DNA of 34,300 bases from Erysipelotrichaceae bacterium (GTDB lineage Bacteria; Bacillota_I; Bacilli_A; Erysipelotrichales; Coprobacillaceae): assembly GCA_021770925.1 (NCBI GenBank), contig JAETPY010000024.1, forward strand, positions 1 through 34,300, in the 5' to 3' direction. This document shows, piece after piece, positions 1 through 9,500 of the stretch. Position 1 is the first letter of the stretch; every line of letters begins with the position of its first letter. The position numbers were made by a program, and so were the translations under genes. Under the pieces are notes generated by a model. The model did no database searches. It was not told where the DNA came from and worked only from the letters and a program-made list of their open reading frames with translations.

Positions 1-1374
1 AAAAAAAATGATTATTTTTATGGTGAATGTGTTGATTTAACACATGATGGTCAAGGTATTGTCAAAGTTGATAACTTTACATATTTTGTTAAAGGAATGT
101 TAGTTGGAGAAACCGGAAAACTTAAAGTGATTAAGGTGTTAAAAAATTATGCTATTGCTAGATTAATTGAACTCAATAAAGTTTCCAAATATCGTCAAGA
201 GCCTAGATGCTTAGTATTTAAACCATGTGGCGGGTGTCAACTGCAGCATTTAAATCAGGAAGGACAGATGTTATTTAAAACTAAACGAGTTAAAGATTGT
301 TTAGAAAGAATTGGAAATTGCTATGTTGAAGTAAACAATTGTTTAATGATGGAAAAACCATGGTATTATCGTAATAAGGTTCAAATGCCGGTAGGAATTA
401 AAGGTGATCGTTTAGTAACTGGTTTTTATAAACAAAAATCAAATGAAATTATCCCTTGTAACGAGTGTTTTATTCAAAATAAATTGTCAAATCAAATAAC
501 TAATCGTGTTAAAGAATTAATGGAAGAATATAAGATCTATCCATATGATAAATTATCACATCAAGGTAATATCAAACATATTTTAACTAAACATGGTTAT
601 CATACTAATGAAATAATGTTAGTATTGATAAGTTATCTTGATAAAATAAATAATATTGATCAGCTTGTATCTAAAATTACTAAAGAATTTCCTATGATTA
701 AAACTGTAATTCAAAATATTAATCATCGCATAGATAATGTTATTTTGGGAGATAAAGAAGTAGTATTATATGGTAATGGATATATTTATGATAAGTTGTT
801 AGATAATAAATATAAGATTTCATTAAAATCTTTTTATCAGGTTAATGCAGTTCAGGTAGAAAAGCTTTATCAAAAAGCAATTGAATTTGCAGGTTTGTCT
901 AGTGATGATATTGTTTTAGATGCATATTGTGGGATTGGAACTATTGCAATTTCATTATCAAAATATGTTAAAAAAGTTTATGGAGTAGAGATTGTTGAAG
1001 CAGCAATTAATGATGCTAAAAATAATGCTGATTTGAATAATATTAAAAATGTTGAATTTAAATGTAATGATGCAGGTAAATATATGATCGAGCTCGTGAA
1101 TAATCATCAGCATTTAGATGTTGTTTTTGTTGATCCACCACGTAAAGGATGTTCAGCTGAATTTTTAAACTATTTGATTCAGGCTCGTCCTAATAAAATA
1201 ATTTATATTTCTTGTGATGTCGCAACTCAAGCTCGTGATATTAAATACTTGCAGGAAAATGGATATTTTGTGGATATTTGTCAGCCTGTTGATATGTTTC
1301 CTCATACAACGCATATAGAAAATATAATAAAATTGTCATGTGCAAAAAATAATGATAAAATAAATTGTATTTAG
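1..1374 (+). CDS. rlmD: 23S rRNA (uracil-5-)-methyltransferase, RlmD/RumA type (5' end outside window)
   Basis: SAM-dependent m5U methyltransferase acting on 23S rRNA. The frame is open from base 1. An ATG exists at 97, but the residues before it (GECVDLTHDGQGIVKVDN) look like a TRAM RNA-binding domain, so the true start lies upstream and the gene is partial. Four iron-sulfur cysteines are visible: Cys-x5-Cys-x2-Cys at bases 208-237 and another in CNECF near 457-468. The SAM-binding motif is VLDAYCGIGT (about 916-945), the catalytic cysteine lies in YISCDVATQARD (about 1204-1239), and the C-terminal motif is HTTHIENI. The match to the TrmA/RlmD superfamily is strong. In Firmicutes one enzyme may modify both U747 and U1939 (RlmCD), so the exact target is inferred. 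Confidence 0.93.
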   Translation, partial: KKNDYFYGECVDLTHDGQGIVKVDNFTYFVKGMLVGETGKLKVIKVLKNYAIARLIELNKVSKYRQEPRCLVFKPCGGCQLQHLNQEGQMLFKTKRVKDCLERIGNCYVEVNNCLMMEKPWYYRNKVQMPVGIKGDRLVTGFYKQKSNEIIPCNECFIQNKLSNQITNRVKELMEEYKIYPYDKLSHQGNIKHILTKHGYHTNEIMLVLISYLDKINNIDQLVSKITKEFPMIKTVIQNINHRIDNVILGDKEVVLYGNGYIYDKLLDNKYKISLKSFYQVNAVQVEKLYQKAIEFAGLSSDDIVLDAYCGIGTIAISLSKYVKKVYGVEIVEAAINDAKNNADLNNIKNVEFKCNDAGKYMIELVNNHQHLDVVFVDPPRKGCSAEFLNYLIQARPNKIIYISCDVATQARDIKYLQENGYFVDICQPVDMFPHTTHIENIIKLSCAKNNDKINCI

Positions 1375-1641
1375 TAAAGTAACCAAGATACAAAATAGAA
1401 GTACATATGTTTTTTGTTTTGATTAATTTATGTGAATTTAATATAGATGTAAAGTAGATGTATTTTACCAACATTATAAAGATTAGTAAGAAAATTAATA
1501 GTGTCAAAGAAGATATAGGAAAACTTTTATGATGGTAGAATTTATAAATTGAGTAAAATTATAAAGATGTCAAATTTTTGAAGGGTTAAAAGTATAGATC
1601 ATAAAAAATGTTAAAAAAATTATATATAGCAATACAAAAAA

Positions 1642-1702
1642 GGTAATAATCACTATAAGTGATTATTACCTAGGGGACAAAATTTATTTTGTCCCTTTTT
1701 TT
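1642..1702 (+). terminator. Double hairpin terminator
   Basis: Two adjacent hairpins. The first has a perfect 13-bp stem (1642-1654 with 1658-1670) and a 3-base loop. The second has a 9-bp stem (1674-1682 with 1687-1695) followed by a run of T from 1696. It sits just outside the left inverted repeat (1726), so it would also stop leftward transcripts leaving the putative invertible element after inversion. The first stem is strand-symmetric. The intergenic stretch 1375-1641 shows nothing else that I recognise. Confidence 0.85.
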
Positions 1703-1725
1703 ATATATATTTTATATCTAAAGTA

Positions 1726-1749
1726 TCATAGAATGCACTATTCTGCGAT
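1726..1749 (+). repeat. Left inverted repeat of putative invertible element
   Basis: Perfect 24-bp reverse complement of 3212-3235. The repeat is itself a site-specific recombination core: opposed half-sites CATAGAAT and ATTCTGCG (6 of 8 positions symmetric; inner AGAAT/ATTCT exact) flank a 5-bp asymmetric centre GCACT. Opposed arms around a short central crossover region are typical of tyrosine recombinase sites. Confidence 0.88.
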
Positions 1750-2043
1750 TAATATACATATATTTTATCACTAAAATAAAAATAAATAAAGGTGAGATTC
1801 ATTTTTAACTAAAAAGCGCAAAATGGAAAGGTTAAATACTAATATATTTGATAGAATTTATACACAATATATGATACTAAATCTTACTAAGTTTAAAAAG
1901 GTCGAACAATAGTGATCAAATTATGTATCATTATAACTATTTAGAATCATATAGTATTAAAAACAAGTAATTAAATATTAATCTTATTTTGAAAAAAGTC
2001 ATTATTCTAATAATTTCATTAAAACAATTAAAATAACAGCATT

Positions 2044-2073
2044 ATTATAAAAATTAGAATTAATAAAAAACAA
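2044..2073 (-). promoter_or_regulatory. Candidate outward (leftward) promoter inside the invertible element
   Basis: On the minus strand, TTGTTT (2068-2073) is separated by 18 bp from a perfect TATAAT (2044-2049). A second weaker candidate is an extended -10, TGATAAAAT, on the minus strand at 1762-1770. At present these point at the double terminator (1642-1702); after inversion they would point at the giant surface gene. The DNA is very AT-rich, so chance matches are likely. Confidence 0.35.
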
Positions 2074-2281
2074 ATACTGCTTTAAAAAATATTTAAACAA
2101 GTATTAATTATTGATGATGTAATGTTGTGTGTAAGAAAAACTACATACATGATTTAGTGCATAGAAAAAGATAAAGATTACATCAAAGTCTTATCTATTA
2201 CAATAAATAATACTTTTTTTTTATTTAATTTTTCTGCTAATCTACTTAATATAATTTGATATATGAAAGGAAGACAATACT

Positions 2282-3223
2282 ATGACAGAGTTAAATCAAA
2301 AGATAACATTTAAGCTTGTTGCTAAAGAGTGGTTGATTTTTAAGGAATTGAGTATAAAACCATCAACCTATATTAAATACGATAACTTATTAAAGGTTCA
2401 TATTTTCCCTTATTTTAAAGATATGGAGTTTTTAGATATTGATGATGTATCAATATCTATCTTTTTATCAAAAATGTATGATAATCTATCTGCTAGTACA
2501 ATTAAAACAATATATTATCTAATTCAAGCAATTTTAAACTATGGTAGTAAAAAATATAAACTAGATTTAAGACATTACAATGTAAGATTACCAAAAATAA
2601 AAAGAAATGTTACACCTTTAACAGAAACCCAACAAATCATTATTGAAAAGAAAGCAAACGAACTAAATAAAGAAGTAACAAGAGCAATCTTTTTAGGATT
2701 GTATGCTGGACTAAGGTTAGGTGAAATATGTTCTTTAAAATGGGAGGATATTGATTTTGATAGAAAAACTATTAATGTTAATAAATCTGTACAAAGAATC
2801 AGAAATATTTCGAATAATTCCAAAACTATTTTATTGATCGGTACTACAAAAACTAATAATTCAAATCGGTTTATTCCTATTTCTGGTCCGCTATTAAAAT
2901 ATTTAAAACAAATATATTTTAATAATAGTGATTGTTATGTATTAAATAATAAATCAAAAGTAATCGACCCTAGAAAAATCCAATTCCAATTTAAAAAGTT
3001 ATTAAATGAATGTAATCTAGCTGATATAAATTTTCATATGTTGAGGCATACATTTGCAACTAACTGTATTAAATTAGGAATAGATGTAAAATCACTCAGT
3101 GAAATATTAGGACATTCTAATGTCAATACAACATTGAATCTATATGTTCATTCGTCATTAGAATTTAAAATACAACAAATGAATAAATGGAAAAATTTTA
3201 TCTCTGATAATATCGCAGAATAG
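2282..3223 (+). CDS. Tyrosine recombinase/integrase (predicted DNA invertase)
   Basis: Site-specific tyrosine recombinase of 313 residues. The N-terminal SAM-like core-binding domain covers roughly residues 8-100 and the catalytic domain about 112-300. All expected active-site residues are visible: Arg145 (AGLRLGE), Lys190 (TTKTNNSNR), His252 and Arg255 (HMLRH), His278 (ILGHSN) and nucleophile Tyr288 (LNLYVH). The protein therefore looks intact. The start is supported by GAAAGGAAG about 6 bases before ATG 2282. A possible TATAAT lies at 2250-2255 with a weak -35. The stop codon is inside the right inverted repeat. Family membership is certain; its role as the invertase for the flanking repeats is inferred from position, and a general phage-type integrase is the alternative. 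Confidence 0.93.
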   Translation: MTELNQKITFKLVAKEWLIFKELSIKPSTYIKYDNLLKVHIFPYFKDMEFLDIDDVSISIFLSKMYDNLSASTIKTIYYLIQAILNYGSKKYKLDLRHYNVRLPKIKRNVTPLTETQQIIIEKKANELNKEVTRAIFLGLYAGLRLGEICSLKWEDIDFDRKTINVNKSVQRIRNISNNSKTILLIGTTKTNNSNRFIPISGPLLKYLKQIYFNNSDCYVLNNKSKVIDPRKIQFQFKKLLNECNLADINFHMLRHTFATNCIKLGIDVKSLSEILGHSNVNTTLNLYVHSSLEFKIQQMNKWKNFISDNIAE

Positions 3224-3235
3224 TGCATTCTATGA
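3212..3235 (-). repeat. Right inverted repeat of putative invertible element
   Basis: Perfect reverse complement of 1726-1749. It overlaps the last codons and the TAG stop (3221-3223) of the recombinase gene. The central 5 bp read AGTGC here and GCACT on the left, so the two crossover cores are opposed, which predicts inversion rather than deletion. Confidence 0.88.
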
Positions 3236-3527
3236 ATTAATTGTAACCATATAAAAGAGGTGATTAGGGATATTAATAGGGAGGATTGGTATGCTTTAGA
3301 AGTTAATATTAGTATAAATAGAAGGAGATGATATAAAGGAAATGCATATTAGTTATAGTAGATATATTTATTAATATGCATTATTCTGAATTTAAAAAAT
3401 GATGGCAATATATAGCGGTGTCAGTTATTATAAGTTTTAAAAATTACATTTAATTTAAGAGAATTGACACAGTATGCATATTATAACGAAATATGATTTT
3501 AATAAATTTAAAGAAAGGATGAAATTT
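3224..3527 (+). promoter_or_regulatory. Leader region between the recombinase and the giant surface gene
   Basis: Non-coding stretch with no convincing terminator, so transcription arriving across 3235 could enter the surface gene. It holds an 11-bp inverted repeat (3341-3351 with 3372-3382), several purine-rich ribosome-binding-like stretches (near 3281-3288 and 3320-3340), and a 10-codon ORF at 3342-3374 preceded by AAAGGA that could be a leader peptide. A consensus -35, TTGACA, lies at 3464-3469, but the nearest TATAAC is only 12 bp away (3482-3487), so no classic promoter can be assigned. Confidence 0.4.
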
Positions 3528-6500
3528 ATGGTAAAATCAAAAACAAAAAAAGTGCTTACAGTTATTGCATCTACTAGTTTAATTATTAGTCTTGTTGTTG
3601 CATTGATAGTTTCATTTGCAACACCTGCTAGTGCATTAACTTCAATAGCAGATGATTCAACTATTACTTCGTGGGAAAATACTACAGGAAGTAATACAAA
3701 AAATATTGGACGAATATGGACAGATAAAACTGTTTCAACCAATTCAATTAAGCTTCAACAAATTGATTTAACAGTAAATAAAAGTGCTGATGAGGATTTT
3801 TTAATTGCATTATCAGCTTTATCTTCAGCAGCTAAAGTTACTGGTGAAACAAATGTTCCTCTTGATATAGTTCTTGTATTAGATACCTCTGGTAGTATGG
3901 GAGACAGTATTGTTGAAAATTCAACTTATCAACAAGCTTTAGATACATCAAATCAATATTCTGATGCATACAGTAAGCGGGATAATTTATATGTATTAGA
4001 TGATGGAGAATATTATAAATTATCTGTTTCAAGACAAAACAGAAACTATACGATATCGTATACTATAAATGGTCAAACAAAATATTTAGCACGAAACGCA
4101 CAAAATGCTAGATTGAACACAGTTCTTTATGAATTAAAAACTATAACTAAGATGACAGCATTAAAAAATGCAGTTAATAGTTTTATTGATAAAACTGCTG
4201 AAATGAATGGTAGTATCACAAATTCAAATGATAAACATCAAATTGGTGTTGTAACATATGCAAGTAGTGCAAATACTAGACAAAACTTAACTGTTTGTGA
4301 AGATCAAACTGCGAATACTTTAAAAAATACTATTAATAACCTTTCGGCAAATGGATCAACAGGTGCAGATTATGCAATGGAGAATACTACAGAAGTTCTT
4401 AAAAGTGCTAGAAATAATGCAAAAAAAATTGTGATTTTTTTTACTGACGGTGAACCAAATCATTATTCTGGTTTTGATCAAAATGTAGCTAATAATGCGA
4501 TTAATAAAGCAAAGAGTTTAAAAGATAATGGTGTCTTAATATATTCAATTGGTATATTTGACGAAGCAGATCCTTCTAATACAACGCAAAGATTTAATGC
4601 ATATATGCATGCTATGTCCAGCAATTATCCTAATGCAACAAGTTATACTAATTTAGGTGAATATACTTCAGATAATAATAAGGAATATTATAAAGCGGCA
4701 ACTAATTCTAGTGAATTAAATAATATTTTTAATGAAATAGCTTCTGATATTTCTGAACAGGAAGCCTCATCACCTACAGAAATAACACAAGGAAGTGATC
4801 CATCTAGAGGTGGTTATATTACATTTACTGATGAATTAGGTTCATATATGGAAATAAGCAATTTTAAATCAATTGTTTTTGAATATAAAAATTATACATT
4901 AACCGATAAAGAAAGTGATGGAAATACAGATACTTATATTTTTAATCATGATGTAGAAGGAAATGCAGTTCATCCAAACGGTAATTTAAAGGATATTTTA
5001 ATAAAGGTGCAAAAATCTCAAAATGATAAACAGGGAGATATAGTTACTGTTCAAATTCCTGCCAACTTGATACCGCTTCGTTATTATGAAGTAGGTATTG
5101 ACAAAGATGGAAAGGCTACAACGAAAATTACAGAAGCTTATCCATTGCGTGTTTTCTATGGTGTTAAACTTAAAGAAGAGGTTAAAGCCAAACTTGGTAA
5201 TCCAGATGCTGAACTTCAACAATACATAAATGAAAACACTGATAAAAATGGTAATATTAAATTTTATGCTAATGCTTGGAATAAAAATGATAATGATGAA
5301 GATTTTAAAGTAACAGCTTCATTTGCTCCTGCTGCTACAAATGATTTTTATTACTTTGTTCAAGATAAAACACTTTATACTGATAAAAATTGTACAGAGG
5401 TGGCAAAAGCACCAATAGATGTATCAGGAAATACAACTTATTATTATCAAAGAACTTATTATGAAGTTGGTAAAAGTGAACCACAAAATAATATAGTTGA
5501 GGTTCCTGGAAATTCAAATTTAATACTAAATGCTTCTGCTAAAGTAGATAGTGAAGGCAATTTGTATGTTCCAAAAGGGACACCACGTTTAACAAGTCTT
5601 TATTACTTTAGACAAGATAAAGAGAACAATTCAACTGAAACAGCATCTTATGTTAATAGACCGACATGGGCGGGATTAAATAATAATATGGATGCAGGTA
5701 TTGGTGATAGCGTATCTGTCGGACTTGGAAATAACGGGGTAATGAGTGTTGAATTACCTGGTAAACTTACAGTAGGAAAAACGGTGGAAAACGCTGAGGG
5801 ACATCAAGCTCCAGAAAACGACATATTTACGTTTACATTAAATTTAACTGCATCTGCAAATTCAGAACTTGCCAAAAGCTATAAAGCACAAATTTTCAAC
5901 AGAGCTGGTGAAAAAGTAGGAGAAGAATTTAATATAAAAAATAGTGATACATTTGAATTACAAAATGGTCAGACTATAAGTATTTATGGAATTGAAGCTG
6001 GAACTGGTTATACAGTGACAGAAATGAATAAAACGGGATACATATCAAATTCTGTTAATGAAAAAGGAACGATTGAAGCTAATGAAACCTCTGTTGTAAG
6101 CTTTAATAATAAATATAAAGCTGAGTCTGTAATAGTTAAAGGAGATATAGCGTTTAAAGCTCAAAAAAATTATAATGCTTGGCAAAATGTTCCAGAGACT
6201 TTTGAATTTGTGATGGAATCATATGATAATGCTCCACTTCCTGAAGAAGTTATTGGTAATGAAGTTATTAAAAAGGTTTCTAATGGAAATGTCTTTAATT
6301 TTGGGGATATCGAATATACTAAACCTGGAGAATATAATTATATTATTTATGAAAGAACTCCAGCTCAAGAAGACCAAAAACCAGGTATTTCTTATTCTGG
6401 TGCTGTTTATGAAGTAAAAGTTACAGTAACTGACAACAATGGGCAATTGTATGCTGAATCAGAAATGAAAAAAATGCATGATGTAGACGGCAAAGAAATT

Positions 6501-9500
6501 GAAAATCCAATAGAAGTTGAGGATAATGTAGCTGTAATTGAAAATGAATTTAATGCTAATTCAGTCAGTGAAGGACCATTAGCACTTAAAAAGTATACTG
6601 ATTATACTGGAAGCAATCCGCTTAAAGATGGAATGTTTAGCTTTAAAATGAAGGCATTAACTGAGAATGCTCCACTACCAAATGATATGCATCCTGATGA
6701 TGATGGATACGTTTATGTAATGAACGTAGGAACTAGTATTGGATTTGGTAAAATGACATTTACAGCTAAGCATGCTAATCAAGTATTTGAATATGAAATT
6801 TCTGAAGTAATTCCTGAAAATCCTATTAATGGTATGAATTATGATGATGCTGTTTATAGAGTAAAAATGAATGTTAGTGTAGAAGAAATACATGATGTTC
6901 CAACAGTTGTTGTAAAGACAATTTATTGTAATGCAGCTGGTGAACCTCTTTCTTCTGATAAATTAATTAATGATAGATTAGTATTTGAAAATTCTTATAA
7001 AGCAGATAGTGTTATATTAAGTGGTGAAACTGCTATTAAAGGTATCAAGACTCTAAATGGTCGAGATATGCAGGATAATGAAAGCTTTGAATTTGAGTTA
7101 TCTGCAGCAAATGCAAATACACAAAAGGCAATTAATGATAAATCAGTAATTATTCCTGAAAATAATGCAACTGTAAGTGGTGTAAAAAACAATCAACAAG
7201 CAGAATTTAGTTTTGAAAATATAGAATTTTCAAAAATTGGTACATATGAATTTAATATTAAAGAAACCGACATACCTGATGAAGATGGAAATGGTATGAC
7301 TTATGACAGAGGTACAGATATTGTTAAAGTTATTGTAAAAGATAATAATGGACATTTAGAGGCAGAAGTGGTGTATAATAATGGTAGTACAAAACAAGCC
7401 GAATTTGTTAATAAATATAAAGCTTCAATTTCATATGGCAGTGTTGGTGGACTTAAAGTATCTAAAAAATTAACAGGTCGTACTATGGAAGCTAGGGAAT
7501 TTGCTTTTACTATTGCAAAAGAAGGTACAGAAGAACCTGATATTATGCCAGGTGATGCAAGTTTTACAAATGGTAGACGTGGTGATGGAATTGTCTATGA
7601 AACAACTAAACTTAGTAATTTAGAATTTACACAAGATGATGCTGGAAAAACATATTATTATATTGTAGATGAAGTAGAACCTGTAGAAGATGAAAATATG
7701 AGTAAACCAGGTATTCAAAAAAGTGGTGTAACATATGATCAATCACAATATAGAGTGGCAATTCAAGTATCGGATAATGGTGATGGTACTTTGGATATTG
7801 TTACTTCTATAACAAAAATAAAAAATTCTGAAGGTATAAAGGTTTGTGAAAAAGTAGGATCTAGCATTTTATTTGAAAATACTTATGCGTCTGATCAGCC
7901 TGCAATATTTGATGGAAATACGAATTTAAAAGTTGAAAAATTATTAGTTGGCAGAGATGAAAATAACAGCTGGTTAAATACAGATAAATTCAAATTTAAA
8001 CTTGATATTGATAAAAGTGATGAAACAACAGTTAATGCCTTAAATAATGGAGACATTAGCTTACCAAATAATCACAATGAAATTGAAATTACTGGTAATG
8101 ATTTAATTAAAGAGGCTTCTTTTGGAGATATCTCATTTAATAAAGTTGGAATTTATAAATTTATTGTTACTGAAATAAGTGATGATAAATTACAAGGTAT
8201 AGAATATTCATCTGAAGTTAAGAACATTGAAGTTGTAATAAGTGATAATTTAGACGGAAGTTTAACAGCTGTTAAGGGAATTAATAGTGATACTTTGTTC
8301 TTCCAAAATATTTACTCTATCGATAATTATATTTTAGAAGGATCTGCTAATTTAAAAGTAACAAAAGAATTAGCTGGTCGTGATTGGCAGGATAGAGATT
8401 CGTTTAGCTTTTTATTAAGTGGAAACGATGAAGTAACAAACGCTGCAATTGAGAATAAAGATATTATACTACCTGATAACGCTGATGAAATTACAATAAC
8501 AAATAGTAATGAAACAAAATCAGCTACATTTGGTGATATTATAATTAAAAAACCCGGAACTTATAAATTTAGGATAAGTGAGGATGCATCCGACCCAATA
8601 AATGGAATTACTTACGCAGATGCAAAAGAAATTACAGTAAAGGCTATTGATAATGGTGATGGAAGATTGAATGTTTCAGTATCAGGAAATACTGAAAATG
8701 ATTTAACTTTTACAAATACATATACAGCTGATTCAGCAGCACTTAAAGGAGAAAGTGATTTAAAAGTAGCAAAAGTATTGAATGGACGTGAGTGGTTAGA
8801 TACTGATGAATTTAAATTTAAATTAGAGTTAGCTGATAATGAAACTGTCTTCGCAGAAAATGATGAAAAAATAACTTTAACGAGCAGGACTTTAACTATT
8901 ACTAAAGAAAATAAAGATAATGCAAGTTTTGGCGATATTATATTTAATGAAGTTGGAAAATATAAGTTTACAGTAAGTGAAGAAAAGGGGAATATTCCAG
9001 GAATTGAATATGACACTGACTTAAAAACGATTGTTGTTAATGTAATTGATAATAAGGATGGTACATTGAGTGCAGTTATTGTTGCTGAAGAAAGCGATGA
9101 ATTAATATTTAATAATACATACACTCCAGTTTCAGCGACTCTTACTGGAGAAACTGATTTAATCGTAACCAAAGTATTAAACGGACGTGATTGGAATGAC
9201 GATGATGTATTTACATTTAATCTAACAGCAGGTAATATAGATACACAAAAAGCTGTTGATAAAAATGAAATTGTGCTTGAAAACACAGAGGCTGAAATAA
9301 ATAAAAATAATCAAAGTGCAAACTTTGGCGATATTAAATTTACAAAAGCTGGTGAATATGTATTCAAGGTAACAGAAAAAGCTGGAAACATTAAAGGTAT
9401 TACATATGATTTAAGTGAGAAATATATTTTTGTTAATGTGACAGATGATAATAACGGAAATTTAGCGGCTAGTATTAATAGAGAAGAAAGTTCATTATTA

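Larger units (their letters stand above)
1726..3235. mobile_element. Putative 1.5-kb invertible DNA switch carrying its own tyrosine recombinase
   Basis: Bounded by perfect 24-bp inverted repeats and containing a complete tyrosine recombinase gene plus 532 bp of non-coding DNA (1750-2281). That stretch is very AT-rich and has no ORF I can support. No transposase, phage or conjugation gene is present, so it is not an obvious integrated element. Because the right repeat contains the recombinase stop codon and the left copy is identical, inversion leaves the coding sequence unchanged. The layout resembles the Salmonella hin segment (recombinase inside the inverting DNA, promoter pointing outward to a surface gene), but hin encodes a serine recombinase. 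Seen: the repeats, the gene and the giant surface gene next door. Inferred: inversion and control of that gene. Confidence 0.75.

Noticed and set aside
1823-1912. 29-codon ORF inside the invertible element
   Set aside because: No ribosome-binding site and no recognisable features; expected by chance.
1726-3235. Prophage or integrative element with att sites
   Set aside because: Only a recombinase is present; repeats are inverted, not direct, and no phage, plasmid or tRNA target is near.
3464-3487. TTGACA ... TATAAC as promoter of the giant surface gene
   Set aside because: Spacing is only 12 bp; no good -10 at 16-18 bp. It may still be part of an unusual regulated promoter.
8612-9286. Long antisense ORF (224 codons) inside the giant surface gene
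   Set aside because: Mirror of the repetitive coding strand; Ser/Val/Phe-rich, no start context, and similar antisense frames recur at 11036-11392 and 6995-7192.
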